Assembly (NCBI GenBank): GCA_903918195.1
Contig: CAIXDS010000276.1
Span: forward strand, 1-42,908
Direction: 5' to 3'
Source of the DNA: an uncultured Acetobacteraceae bacterium
GTDB taxonomy: Bacteria > Pseudomonadota > Alphaproteobacteria > Acetobacterales > Acetobacteraceae
Length of the DNA: 42,908 nucleotides
A program made the translations under genes and the position numbers. Below are positions 17,782 through 25,350 of this stretch, piece by piece. The notes beneath the pieces were generated by a model. The model did no database searches. It saw nothing but the letters and a program-made list of their open reading frames with translations, and was not told where the DNA came from. Every line of letters begins with the position of its first letter. Positions within the stretch are counted from its first letter, which is position 1.

Positions 17782-17841
17782 AAGGACCCGGGATTAGCTT
17801 ATCCAAGCCGCCAAGCTGTCCGAACAAACGGGGCCACCTCA

Positions 17842-17893
17842 AGTTTGATGCTCGGAGCGGTGATTAACAGTGACTCTCATGGAGCCTCAAGTT
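17842..17893 (+). repeat. 52-base direct repeat flanking the IS, right copy
   Basis: Identical to 16489-16540. Removing the IS and one AGTT would leave a 48-base (16-codon) in-frame tandem duplication of the RHS tip; removing the IS and one whole copy would restore a single copy. Confidence 0.9.
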
Positions 17894-17940
17894 TTATGGA
17901 AGTTGGCCCAACATCCCATCCTTCTCGGCCATGGCCATAA
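17842..17940 (+). pseudogene. Severed C-terminal tail of the RHS protein
   Basis: In the frame that continues the RHS tip, this reads SLMLGAVINSDSHGAS, then SFMEVGPTSHPSRPWP and a TAA at 17938-17940. It is the native end of the HEXXH-containing domain, now separated from its N-terminal part by the IS. It has no start of its own. Its end lies 11 bases from the lipoprotein gene. Confidence 0.8.
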
Positions 17941-17951
17941 GAGTGCGCATA

Positions 17952-18383
17952 ATGAAAATGAAGACACCGATCTTTTGGTTAGCTCCACTTTTTTTCGTGG
18001 CTTTAGGTGGCTGCCAATACCAACTTGATGTAATGGTAATTAATCACTTATCGGAAGCTGTTTTTGTTAGGATAGGTGAGGAAACACGCGTAATCCCCTC
18101 GAATGGAATTGCCAAACTACATTACCCCGACGCCAATGGCGTGGATAATGGAATCATATATATTACACTCAGTAAATGTACTTTGGCATATCATCCGCCA
18201 ATGGATTTTGATTCAGCAACATGGATCTATAAAAATGGTAGCCCCATTGCTGTTCAATTAGATGTTGATTACAAAATGTACTATATTCCGAAGGACACGG
18301 TGTCAGCGGTGCCGCTTGAAAGTCTATCAGATAAGCAAAGAAGTCCATTTCCCCTACTTCCTGTGAGCCGCACATGTGAATAA
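17952..18383 (+). CDS. Small lipoprotein, candidate immunity protein for the RHS tip
   Basis: 143 residues from ATG 17952 (MKMKTPIFWLAPLFFVALGG followed by Cys). This is a lipoprotein signal peptide with a lipobox ALGGC and lipidation at about Cys21. The mature part has a beta-rich sequence (VMVINHLSEAVFVRIGEE) and no catalytic motif. It is AT-rich like the RHS tip and lies 11 bases after the original RHS stop, the usual place for an immunity gene; a membrane-anchored inhibitor would fit a toxin acting outside the cytoplasm. That role is inference. The IS now separates it from the RHS promoter. Confidence 0.7.
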   Translation: MKMKTPIFWLAPLFFVALGGCQYQLDVMVINHLSEAVFVRIGEETRVIPSNGIAKLHYPDANGVDNGIIYITLSKCTLAYHPPMDFDSATWIYKNGSPIAVQLDVDYKMYYIPKDTVSAVPLESLSDKQRSPFPLLPVSRTCE

Positions 18384-18412
18384 CCTATAATTTTGTTCAA
18401 TGCCACAGTGCA

Positions 18413-18436
18413 TGTCATTCTTCAAAGTCGATGTCA
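18413..18436. repeat. Left terminal inverted repeat of the transposon
   Basis: TGTCATTC then TTCAAAGTCGATGTCA; it matches the right end except two bases. A second TCAAAGTC motif follows near 18445. Confidence 0.85.
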
Positions 18437-18484
18437 ACGCTTTGTCAAAGTCCTTGTCAGCGGCGCAATCGGCCCGATCGGCAG

Positions 18485-19162
18485 CTATGTCGGCGGCAGG
18501 CCCGGCGCGTATTCCGGCACCGGGGTGACAGACGACCGTGCCGCCAGTGACCGGCTGCCGAGCAGCTTTTCGCCGTCCGGCCGAAGGAGCCCCTTGGGAT
18601 CGACATGGCGGTAGAGCGTCTGGCGGGTGATGCCAAGCTCGGCGCACAACGCGCCGACTTTGGTGCCGGGCTGGCCCATGGCTGCCTGGGCGAGGCGCAG
18701 CTTGGCGGCTGTCATCTTGAACGGCCGCCCACCGTGGCGCCCGCGCGCCCTGGCTGAGGCCAGACCGGCGCGGGTGCGCTCGACGATCAGTTCCCGCTCG
18801 AACTCAGCCAGCGCGGCGAAGATGCCGAACACCAGCCGGCCGTTGGCCGTTGTGGTGTCGATCTGAGCGCCCTGCCCGGCCAGCACCTTCAGCCCGACGC
18901 CGCGCCCGGTCAGGTTATGGACCAGGTTGACCAGGTGGCGCAGATCGCGTCCGAGCCGGTCGAGTTTCCAGGCAACCAGTGTGTCGCCGTCACGCAGCGC
19001 TTTGAGGCATGCCTCCAATCCGGGCCGGTCGTCACGCTTGCCCGAGGCATGATCCTGGTAAACGTGATCCGCCACCACGCCGGCGGCGATGAGGGCGTCG
19101 CGTTGCAGGTCCAGCGTCTGGCTGCCGTCCGCCTTGGACACCCGCATGTAGCCGATCAGCAT
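18485..19162 (-). CDS. tniR: Serine resolvase TniR
   Basis: 225 residues. The N-terminal resolvase domain starts MLIGYMRVSKADG with catalytic Ser9, continues with LVAWKLDRLGRDLRHLV (the arginine-containing active-site helix) and LAEFERELIVERTRAGLASA (E helix). A C-terminal helix-turn-helix (VGALCAELGITRQTLYRHV) binds the res site. It resolves transposition cointegrates. It is the last gene of the transposon and its start faces a 146-base gap that should contain res. Length is slightly longer than the usual ~190-210 residues because of a C-terminal tail (about 35 residues) with no known motif. Confidence 0.92.
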   Translation of the reverse strand: MLIGYMRVSKADGSQTLDLQRDALIAAGVVADHVYQDHASGKRDDRPGLEACLKALRDGDTLVAWKLDRLGRDLRHLVNLVHNLTGRGVGLKVLAGQGAQIDTTTANGRLVFGIFAALAEFERELIVERTRAGLASARARGRHGGRPFKMTAAKLRLAQAAMGQPGTKVGALCAELGITRQTLYRHVDPKGLLRPDGEKLLGSRSLAARSSVTPVPEYAPGLPPT

Positions 19163-19308
19163 GGGTAGAGCCGCTCCATAAACGGAGGTTTGCGTGACAA
19201 CTCATCAGCGTGGCTGTCCGCTGCACCAATTTGTCACTTAACCAGTCACTCTGTTTACGATCCATAAACCTGCCACGCGATGAATATAGGACAATGTTGC
19301 GTATCAGG
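19163..19308. promoter_or_regulatory. Probable res site between tniR and tniQ
   Basis: By position this gap holds the resolution site in Tn402/Tn5053 elements. Partial repeats are visible (CCATAAAC at 19177 and 19261; GTGACA/TGTCAC near 19194 and 19231), but individual subsites could not be set with confidence. Confidence 0.5.
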
Positions 19309-19701
19309 TCAGGAATTGTTGATGACCGCCTGGCGCCGGCGCCGACGGGACGACAGAGCGTTCAGCTCGCCGATGATCGCCTGCCCCTCTGGGGTCGCAA
19401 GCAACTCCGGCGTCCGCACGAACAAACGGGACAGAACCCGGGAAAGCGTCATCTCTCGCAACTGCTCGATCGGAAGCCCTGTTCCAGCCGACAGCCTGGC
19501 AAACACGGCGGCCGGCGCCTGTTCAAGATCGCGCGCACCGCCGCCGCTGTGGCCGAGAGCATGAAGGAGAAAGGCGTCGTAACTGACGCCATACATCCCG
19601 GCGATCCGACGCACCCACGTTTCCAGGTCATCCCACTCAAGCGGCTGCGGGTGCAATGGCCAGCGGCGGCCAGCGATGGGGTCAAAAAGAGGATCGCTCA
19701 C
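19309..19701 (-). CDS. tniQ: Short TniQ family protein
   Basis: 130 residues. WPLHPQPLEWDDLETWVRRIAGMYGVSYDAFLLHALG matches the N-terminal TniQ domain, which links target recognition to the transposase complex. TniQ of Tn5053 is about 400 residues; here only the first domain is present, ending in a basic SSRRRRRQ tail and a normal stop. The ATG overlaps the tniB stop by four bases. It is either a naturally short variant or a truncation; the intact operon spacing favours a working short form. Confidence 0.8.
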   Translation of the reverse strand: MSDPLFDPIAGRRWPLHPQPLEWDDLETWVRRIAGMYGVSYDAFLLHALGHSGGGARDLEQAPAAVFARLSAGTGLPIEQLREMTLSRVLSRLFVRTPELLATPEGQAIIGELNALSSRRRRRQAVINNS

Positions 19702-20597
19702 CGCAGTTGACGCTCGACGGTGCGCCGGCGCACCGTCGGCGGCTGATACGACGCTCGTTCCACCGCGGCGATGTCGATCCGCTCCTGGCCGCCCAACAGC
19801 GCAGTTTCAAGGGCGGCGGCGAGCAGCGCTGCCACCTCGCCGATCGTTCCCTCCGAGCGTTGCAAGATCATTGCCCGCATCGCTGGCAATCCCAGGTCAG
19901 ATCGTTCGCGCAATGGCAACACTGCCTCGAAGCTGGCAAGAAGACGGCCAAACTCCGGACCGTCCTCCCAGATGGGCAGGAGAAACGGTTCGAAGCGGTT
20001 CTCAAGCTGGTCGTCAGTCCGGACGGCGAGATAGGCGTCGCGCGTCCCGAAACAGACCAGCGGAATGTGCAGTTCATTGCCGAGATAGCGCAATAGATTC
20101 AGCAGCTCACGCTGCCGCGGGAGAGTCGCGGCCAGCATGTTGTGCAATTCGTCGATGATCAGCATACGGCACTCTACCTGGCGCATCAGCGACAGCACCC
20201 CGCCTTCACGGCTCGGTGATCGTGGGTGCAATCCTTCGGGGACGCCAAGGCCAGTCAGGATCGCGGCATATACCCGGCTCACCGTGGGCGCAGGCGGCAT
20301 TTGCACCAGCAACACCGGAACGACTTCGTGCTCACCCTTCTCTGACGGATGCTGGAGATGACCGCGCAGGAAGTGTTGGGCGATCGCCGTCTTGCCGTTG
20401 TTGGTTGGCCCAACGATCAGCAGGTTGCGGGGCCGGATACGACCGGGTTCGCGCTCCAGCAGTTGCTCCAGCAAAGCCACGGCCTGGTTGGCGCGCGTGT
20501 AGCCGATCCAGCGATTGGCGGGTGCGCCCGCCAATCGCTCAGACACGGAAAGCAGGGCCAGGTCACGCGCTTCCGGGCGCAGATGGACCAGATCCAT
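19698..20597 (-). CDS. tniB: TniB, AAA+ transposition ATPase
   Basis: 299 residues. Walker A is GPTNNGKT at about 63-70 and Walker B RMLIIDELH at about 144-152, followed by a sensor region (PLVCFGTRDAY). TniB is the ATP-dependent target-selection factor related to TnsC. It lies six bases after tniA and overlaps tniQ, an arrangement typical of this transposon family. Confidence 0.92.
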   Translation of the reverse strand: MDLVHLRPEARDLALLSVSERLAGAPANRWIGYTRANQAVALLEQLLEREPGRIRPRNLLIVGPTNNGKTAIAQHFLRGHLQHPSEKGEHEVVPVLLVQMPPAPTVSRVYAAILTGLGVPEGLHPRSPSREGGVLSLMRQVECRMLIIDELHNMLAATLPRQRELLNLLRYLGNELHIPLVCFGTRDAYLAVRTDDQLENRFEPFLLPIWEDGPEFGRLLASFEAVLPLRERSDLGLPAMRAMILQRSEGTIGEVAALLAAALETALLGGQERIDIAAVERASYQPPTVRRRTVERQLR

Positions 20598-20603
20598 GCG
20601 CGC

Positions 20604-22283
20604 CTACCACTGCTCAATGACGTCGAACGGAGATGGCGCCTCGGAGTCCGCCACATCCAGAACCGCCGATGCTGCGCTCGCTGGCTCCGTCGCCGACGGC
20701 ACGGTCGATGGCGGAGCGGCCGGCTGTCCTGGGGCATTGGCCCGGCGCAAGCGGTCTCGCCGCGCCGAGCGGGTCAGACGTGCGGCTTCACGTTCGGTCG
20801 CACGCATCTCTTCCACCGCCGCAAACAATGCGGCCTCGTCAACGGCGCCCTTGTACCGAAGCCGCAGGCGGCGCCGGACCAAACGGTGCTCCCACAACGA
20901 GATTGCCGGCCGCGATAAGTCGCGGGTCGGCACTTCCAGATAGCCGCCATCGTGGGGATCGAACACGAACACACGGCTGAGGTCGCGCGGGTCGCGGCGG
21001 ATCAGCACTGGTCCGGGTCGATCACGCGCCGTGATCCAGGCGCGCAAGGCGGAGCTGAAATAAGTCAGGCAATCAATCGTGATCCCGTCGCGCTGCAAGG
21101 TCCGATGCAGCACCGGTAGGAAATCCACCAGATACGCGCGCGCATCCCGCGGCACCGGGATGCTTCCGCCCTCGGCCAACAGCGCGTTGAGGCCATCCTG
21201 CCAGCGAGCCAGCGGCGTCTGCCCATCAATGCCTTCATGCGGATGCAGGTGATAGTACTTGGTCACGGCGATGGCGAACCAGCGCTCTACCTCATCCAGC
21301 GTCAGACATGCCGCCTTATCGCTGTCGTAGCTTCCCCGTTGGCCGACATTGGAGAAGGTTGTGCCAGGCAGGCCATGCACGAGGCCCATCAGGGTGCCGA
21401 TCACCCGTTCGACCACGCCGCCAAAATGCGGCCGTCCCGGCGGGCGCCAGTCGATGGCAATGCCGTGCTGGGCACAACCGCGCTCGAAGGCCTGGGAATG
21501 GAATTCCGAGCCGTTGTCTACGCCGATCCGCTGCGGCTTGCCCTGGACCGGCCAGATCGCCTCCACCTCGCGCAGCGCAAGCCACGGCGCCTTATCCATC
21601 GCAACATGGGTCAGGCACAAACCAACCGATGTTGCTGAAGGTGCCTCCAGCGTGACATGAAAGCCGGCGATGCAGCGGCTGTAGGTGTCGATAGCAACCG
21701 TAACCCATGGCCGGCCGATCGGCTCACGGTCGGTCGGATCAACCACGATCACGTCCATCGGCGTATGGTCAACCTGCACAAGGTCCAGCGGATACCGGCC
21801 ATGCGGTGCGTGGCCATGCACTGGCTTTGTCTCGGAGTGGTCCTCCCCGCGGCTGCGAAGCTCGGCAAGCGACACCAACTTGATGCGACGCCGGATCGTG
21901 CTGTCTGAAGGCACATGCAGTTTATCGGCAGCACAGCGGCCACGCACCTCGCGCACCACCTCCGCCGGGCTCGGCTTCAGCGGCGTGAGGTAGAGTTCGC
22001 GAATCATCCGCTCCAGGGCCGCCTCACTGGCCTGGGCCATGCGCGACTTGCTCCGGCCGCCACTGGAATGGCCCGGCAGAAGCGCCGTCAAATCGCCGCC
22101 CATGTCGATGCAACGACGAACCAATCGATAGGTCTGGCGCTCCGACAAGCCGAGCGTCGCTGCCGCGGCCAGAATGAGCGGCCGCGGCCGGCGCGCGCAT
22201 TCCGCCAGCGGACGGATTACCTCGGCGCGTCGTTGAGCCTCACGCCAATCCACGTCGGGGATAAGCGACAGATCGGCCACCAT
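20604..22283 (-). CDS. tniA: TniA, DDE transposase
   Basis: 559 residues from ATG 22283 (MVADLSLIPDVDWREAQRRA), preceded by a GGGGGG stretch; the frame is open to 22340 but that start falls close to the TniA-binding repeats. N-terminal helix-turn-helix regions include LGLSERQTYRLVRR. The integrase core shows D in VQVDHTPMDV, D in RIGVDNGSEFHS and E in FGGVVERVIGT. The C-terminal Mu-type beta-barrel follows. It catalyses cutting and joining of the transposon ends and forms the operon head with tniB, tniQ and tniR. Confidence 0.92.
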   Translation of the reverse strand: MVADLSLIPDVDWREAQRRAEVIRPLAECARRPRPLILAAAATLGLSERQTYRLVRRCIDMGGDLTALLPGHSSGGRSKSRMAQASEAALERMIRELYLTPLKPSPAEVVREVRGRCAADKLHVPSDSTIRRRIKLVSLAELRSRGEDHSETKPVHGHAPHGRYPLDLVQVDHTPMDVIVVDPTDREPIGRPWVTVAIDTYSRCIAGFHVTLEAPSATSVGLCLTHVAMDKAPWLALREVEAIWPVQGKPQRIGVDNGSEFHSQAFERGCAQHGIAIDWRPPGRPHFGGVVERVIGTLMGLVHGLPGTTFSNVGQRGSYDSDKAACLTLDEVERWFAIAVTKYYHLHPHEGIDGQTPLARWQDGLNALLAEGGSIPVPRDARAYLVDFLPVLHRTLQRDGITIDCLTYFSSALRAWITARDRPGPVLIRRDPRDLSRVFVFDPHDGGYLEVPTRDLSRPAISLWEHRLVRRRLRLRYKGAVDEAALFAAVEEMRATEREAARLTRSARRDRLRRANAPGQPAAPPSTVPSATEPASAASAVLDVADSEAPSPFDVIEQW

Positions 22284-22435
22284 GCCCCCCGATCTGCAAC
22301 ACGCTGCCGCCGACTTCGACAATTTCGCGCCGCGCTGCACTCGACTTTGACAAAGTGCAGGCTACTGTACAGGTCTTTGACTACAATTGACGCCGACTTT
22401 GACGAGGTAGCCTGTTTGTTTTCAATGGCCTGCAC

Positions 22436-22459
22436 TGACATCGACTTTGACAAATGACA
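22436..22459. repeat. Right terminal inverted repeat of the transposon
   Basis: Read leftward it begins TGTCATTT, then GTCAAAGTCGATGTCA. Additional TCAAAGTC motifs occur inward at about 22394, 22373 (variant) and 22343. Confidence 0.85.
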
Positions 22460-22499
22460 ACCGGCGCGTGACCAGTTTCTCGGTGCTGATGGCGCCTGG

Positions 22500-22712
22500 T
22501 CAGCCGTCCTTGCGAGGACGCAGCCGCGTCACCGGCGGCGGCGGGTCCGGCAGCGGCGTCCACCCGGCGATGGTCCGGGCGCAAGCCCGCGCATTGGCAT
22601 TGTCGGTGATCCCAGGGAACCGCCGGCGCAACTCGATAGCGGCCGACAGCTCGCCCTCCTGATCGAAGACAGCGCGGATCGCAGCAACATCGGCTTCGGT
22701 GACGACGAACAT
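22500..22712 (-). CDS. Small hypothetical protein
   Basis: 70 residues: MFVVTEADVAAIRAVF, then LRRFPGITDNANARACARTI and a proline-rich tail. It resembles small proteins of unknown function frequent in alphaproteobacterial accessory DNA. The ATG follows an upstream stop directly (TGAATG at 22710-22715), so translation is probably coupled to the preceding short frame. Confidence 0.6.
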   Translation of the reverse strand: MFVVTEADVAAIRAVFDQEGELSAAIELRRRFPGITDNANARACARTIAGWTPLPDPPPPVTRLRPRKDG

Positions 22713-22827
22713 TCAAAGAGCATGGGGACGCGCGCCGCCGCAAGCAAGCGCGGCGTGCCGGTCGCGCACCTGCCACATCGCCGCATCCCAAGCCGCAGGC
22801 CAATCATCATTGCGCGCCGCTACACAT
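22713..22827 (-). pseudogene. Small gene, apparently frameshifted
   Basis: A frame ending NDDWPAAWDAAMWQVRDRHAA...RPHAL stops right before the next gene. It has no start codon of its own; an ATG at 22827 with AAGG ten bases upstream lies one base out of frame and meets a stop after six codons. A single-base indel near 22805-22815 would join them into a protein of about 42 residues. Confidence 0.4.
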
Positions 22828-22832
22828 GGGGG

Positions 22833-23069
22833 TCAGACCTTTGCCTTATTCGGACGCACGAAGCGGCCAGGAAGCGCCTTGCCTGACTGAACAGGGCGAT
22901 CCTGCAGCGCGTCCATCAGCGCCGTTGGCGCTGGCGGCCGACGGGCACGCTGCGCTGCAGGGGCGATGATCCCGGGCACGACGACGGTGGCCGACGGCCA
23001 CGGCGACGAGTCCGTGGGGGGCGTGGTGACGGTCAGCGCGCGGGCGGGTTGGGAAGGTTCCTCGTGCAT
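22833..23069 (-). CDS. Small proline-rich hypothetical protein
   Basis: 78 residues from ATG 23069 (MHEEPSQPARALTV): TPPTDSSPWPSATVVVPGII, a proline/alanine-rich middle, and a basic end KALPGRFVRPNKAKV. No domain is recognised. It lies in the same direction as the two small genes downstream, eight bases or less apart, so the three may form a small operon. The start is uncertain: the frame extends upstream to 23108. Confidence 0.5.
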   Translation of the reverse strand: MHEEPSQPARALTVTTPPTDSSPWPSATVVVPGIIAPAAQRARRPPAPTALMDALQDRPVQSGKALPGRFVRPNKAKV

Positions 23070-23129
23070 GGCCTTCGTGCAACATAAGGTTCTGGGAAGA
23101 CGGGCCATGGCGCTGGGTCAAAGCCAGCT

Positions 23130-23585
23130 TCAGGCATGTCGGGAATCGGCCGGAGCGTAGATACGGACATGTGCCTCCACGCCCTCGAGCTTCTTGCGAA
23201 TCATATCTGAAACCCGATTCCAATCCAGCCCGCCGTGGCCACAGCCGAGTGCCGGTAGGGCAATGGTAACAGGCCCCAGCGGATCGAGATAGGTACGCAG
23301 CGCATCAAGGCCGATCTCGATATCCTCGTAGCGCGAGGGATCGCGCCAATCGCGCTTGGTCGGAAAGTTGATCACCCAATTACCACTGAGCGAACGCCAA
23401 ACGTGCATCTCGCCGGGCCGAACGCGGCCGTTCTTGCAGTCGCGCTGATAATCTATGAACATCTCAGGGTAGCGTTTTTTGAAGACAAGCGCGATGCCGG
23501 CCCCCATTACGCCGACACAATTCACCGCATTGACCCGAATATCGGCAGCCGCCTCAAACATGTTACCATGTACGAATTCCAGCAT
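23130..23585 (-). CDS. Macro-domain ADP-ribose-binding protein (DarG N-domain-like)
   Basis: 151 residues, essentially one macro domain: LEFVHGNMFEAAADIRVNAVNCVGVMGAGIALVFKK, YPEMF, VRPGEMHVW, INFPTKRDWRDPSRYEDIE and IALPALGCGHGGLDW. These match the N-terminal macro domain of DarG, which removes ADP-ribose from thymidine in DNA. DarG's C-terminal half and the DarT toxin are not found nearby, so it is a stand-alone hydrolase or an orphan. ATG 23585 has AGGAG six bases upstream; the TTG at 23591 does not. Confidence 0.85.
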   Translation of the reverse strand: MLEFVHGNMFEAAADIRVNAVNCVGVMGAGIALVFKKRYPEMFIDYQRDCKNGRVRPGEMHVWRSLSGNWVINFPTKRDWRDPSRYEDIEIGLDALRTYLDPLGPVTIALPALGCGHGGLDWNRVSDMIRKKLEGVEAHVRIYAPADSRHA

Positions 23586-23675
23586 GATCAACTCCTACCC
23601 GAAACCCGTTACCTCATCACCGGTCTGGCTACGCCGGAACCGGCGTCAGAAGCGCCAGCATTGCGCGGAGCCGGC

Positions 23676-24410
23676 CTAACCGTCGTTGGGTGGCTCGCTG
23701 TGCCAAGAAATCAGATCCTGCCATTGCTGGACCAAAGCCCTCGCGCGATCGCGGATCACGTCATCGCCGTTCAGCAGGAAGAACGCGTGCGGCGAGTAGG
23801 GGCTGGCCCTCAGCGCATCGACCCTCTCGAACCCTTGTGCGCGGAGACGGCCAGCCCAGTAGGCGAGTTCAGCGAGATGTCCACCGGCGCGCGGGGTGTG
23901 ATGATGATACGCAATGAGCGTGCGGCCCGGCTGCTGCAACGCTGACAGTTCTGACAGGCTAACCGATTTGCCCGCGCTTCTGGTTCTGGGGCTGAAACCC
24001 GTGGTCTCGAACCCGTTGTCAGGATCAAGGAAGACGAGATCACACCCCGTCAGATGCGCCTTGCAGCGATCAAACCAAGCGGTGCGCTGTATCCCGCATT
24101 CGGCCGGGGTCAAGCCGGCAGGAATCACCCCCGAGAAATACGTTGCGCCCGGCAACAAATCGGCCTCCTCAAGCGCTACAACTTGGCGTCGGCCGGATGC
24201 AACCACCTGCCCCAGCACGTCAAACAGCACCGGATCAAAATGCCTCCATCGTCCGGGGGCCTGAAGATAGGCGGCGTGCCGCCCGTCTCCTGTCGGTCCA
24301 CTGTCGGGGAACAACCACCACGCAACACCGAGACGCCGGCCCGGCGCCAGCGCCCGCAGGATCGCCAGCTTCACATAATCTCCGGTGTCCCCAACATATC
24401 GATTCTGCAT
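23676..24410 (-). CDS. Hypothetical protein with FLDPDNG motif
   Basis: 244 residues. It begins MQNRYVGDTGDYVKLAILRAL, a start shared by a family of uncharacterised bacterial proteins (NRYVGDxGD). The centre has DLVFLDPDNGFE, reminiscent of the DPP(Y/F) or acidic active-site loops of Rossmann methyltransferases, and later LIAYHHHTPRAGG. A methyltransferase-like or nuclease fold is possible; the activity is unknown. It lies 90 bases upstream of the macro-domain gene in the same direction and may be cotranscribed. GTG 24413 is an alternative start. Confidence 0.6.
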   Translation of the reverse strand: MQNRYVGDTGDYVKLAILRALAPGRRLGVAWWLFPDSGPTGDGRHAAYLQAPGRWRHFDPVLFDVLGQVVASGRRQVVALEEADLLPGATYFSGVIPAGLTPAECGIQRTAWFDRCKAHLTGCDLVFLDPDNGFETTGFSPRTRSAGKSVSLSELSALQQPGRTLIAYHHHTPRAGGHLAELAYWAGRLRAQGFERVDALRASPYSPHAFFLLNGDDVIRDRARALVQQWQDLISWHSEPPNDG

Positions 24411-24480
24411 CACGCGCGATCCCGGCGGCCATCATCGTGGCCAGCCATCCCCTGGCCCCAACCAGCCTCGATCTTGCGGC

Positions 24481-25350
24481 TCAGTCGCGCAGACCCAGCA
24501 CCCACAGCCACGCGTCAACCTGTCCGAACGCATCCTGCTGCCACTGCTCCGGGGTCCGCTCACCCAGGATCTGCGTATCCTCAACGAAGTGCCGGACGCA
24601 GGTCGGCCCGTAGGCATCTACATCGTCGAACTTCTCGGCGATGTGTCGGTATCCCTGCTGCGCGCTCGCCTCGGCGAGCAGCGGCCGACAGGCTTCGGCC
24701 AGCGCTTCGATCCCGCCAGGATAGTTGCGAACGCAGTAGTAGATGTCGTAGGCGTCCTTGTGCTTATGCCGGCCCTGCACCGCAAAGCCTTTCATCGCGA
24801 GCAGCGCGGGGATGGAGGCAACGGCGATCTCGACCCGGTTTTTGCCGCCGCCCGGCATCGCTCCCTCGACCGCGACCAGTTTGTAAAAGCGCAGCGCCAG
24901 GTCCGCACCGGACGCCCGCTGCACCGCAAATGCGTCGATCAGCGGGGGGACGTTCTTGATGATCGTGGCGTCGCGCGGCATCAGAAAGTCGACGATGACG
25001 TCGATCGGGCTGCTGCCATCACCGGCAGGAACCGAACGCACCAACTGGAAGCGTCGCAGCTCTTTTCCCTGCCGGTAGCCGTTGGCCATCAGCGCCTCGA
25101 CGAGGGTGGCGTATTCGCCATCGCCCAGCGCTTCCGCGTCCAGGCCCAGATCCACGTCGAGCGTGCCGACATGCGGCATCTCCTCGTTGCCGAGCAGCAG
25201 CCACGGCACCGCGCCGCCGATGACCGCGAACTTGCCCTGGAAGCTGCCGAGGATCTGGCCGATCTCCAGCAGTACCGACTTCACCGCCGCGGTTGTGCGG
25301 TCATCGTAGTCGGCCGCTGATTGCGGGTCTTGGGGAACTACCGGGGCCAT
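24481..25350 (-). CDS. AbiEii-like nucleotidyltransferase toxin (type IV TA), module 1
   Basis: 289 residues. FAVIGGAVPWLLL and GTLDVDLGLD give the GG...DxD motif of DNA polymerase beta-type nucleotidyltransferases; a later KHKDAYDIYYCVRN matches the conserved C-terminal part of the family. It is the presumed toxin of a type IV pair: its gene overlaps the regulator gene by 13 bases (25338-25350). AbiEii-type toxins act by nucleotidyl transfer to RNA; the target here is unknown. Confidence 0.8.
   Translation of the reverse strand: MAPVVPQDPQSAADYDDRTTAAVKSVLLEIGQILGSFQGKFAVIGGAVPWLLLGNEEMPHVGTLDVDLGLDAEALGDGEYATLVEALMANGYRQGKELRRFQLVRSVPAGDGSSPIDVIVDFLMPRDATIIKNVPPLIDAFAVQRASGADLALRFYKLVAVEGAMPGGGKNRVEIAVASIPALLAMKGFAVQGRHKHKDAYDIYYCVRNYPGGIEALAEACRPLLAEASAQQGYRHIAEKFDDVDAYGPTCVRHFVEDTQILGERTPEQWQQDAFGQVDAWLWVLGLRD

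Larger units (their letters stand above)
16541..17841 (+). mobile_element. Complete IS3-family insertion sequence, 1,301 bp
   Basis: The ends are imperfect inverted repeats: left TGATGTGGCCCCG...TCGGACAG and, on the other strand, right TGAGGTGGCCCCG...TCGGACAG. The element starts TG and ends CA and carries orfA and orfB in IS3 arrangement. It sits inside the toxin tip of the RHS gene. AGTT abuts both ends, consistent with a 4-base target duplication, but the wider 52-base direct repeat is unusual. Confidence 0.92.
18413..22459 (-). mobile_element. Tn402/Tn5053-type transposon, 4,047 bp
   Basis: The outer ends are inverted repeats starting TGTCATT and sharing TCAAAGTCGATGTCA. Each end holds further copies of a TCAAAGTC motif (two at the left; at the right near 22343, 22373, 22394 and 22443), as in TniA-binding arrays of this family. 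Gene order from the right end is tniA, tniB, tniQ, tniR, with no cargo. The five bases beyond each end (GTGCA and ACCGG) do not match, so no target duplication is seen. Confidence 0.88.

Noticed and set aside
18413..22459. Tn7-like or CRISPR-associated transposon
   Set aside because: No TnsA, Cas genes or guide array; gene order and end repeats fit the Tn402/Tn5053 family.
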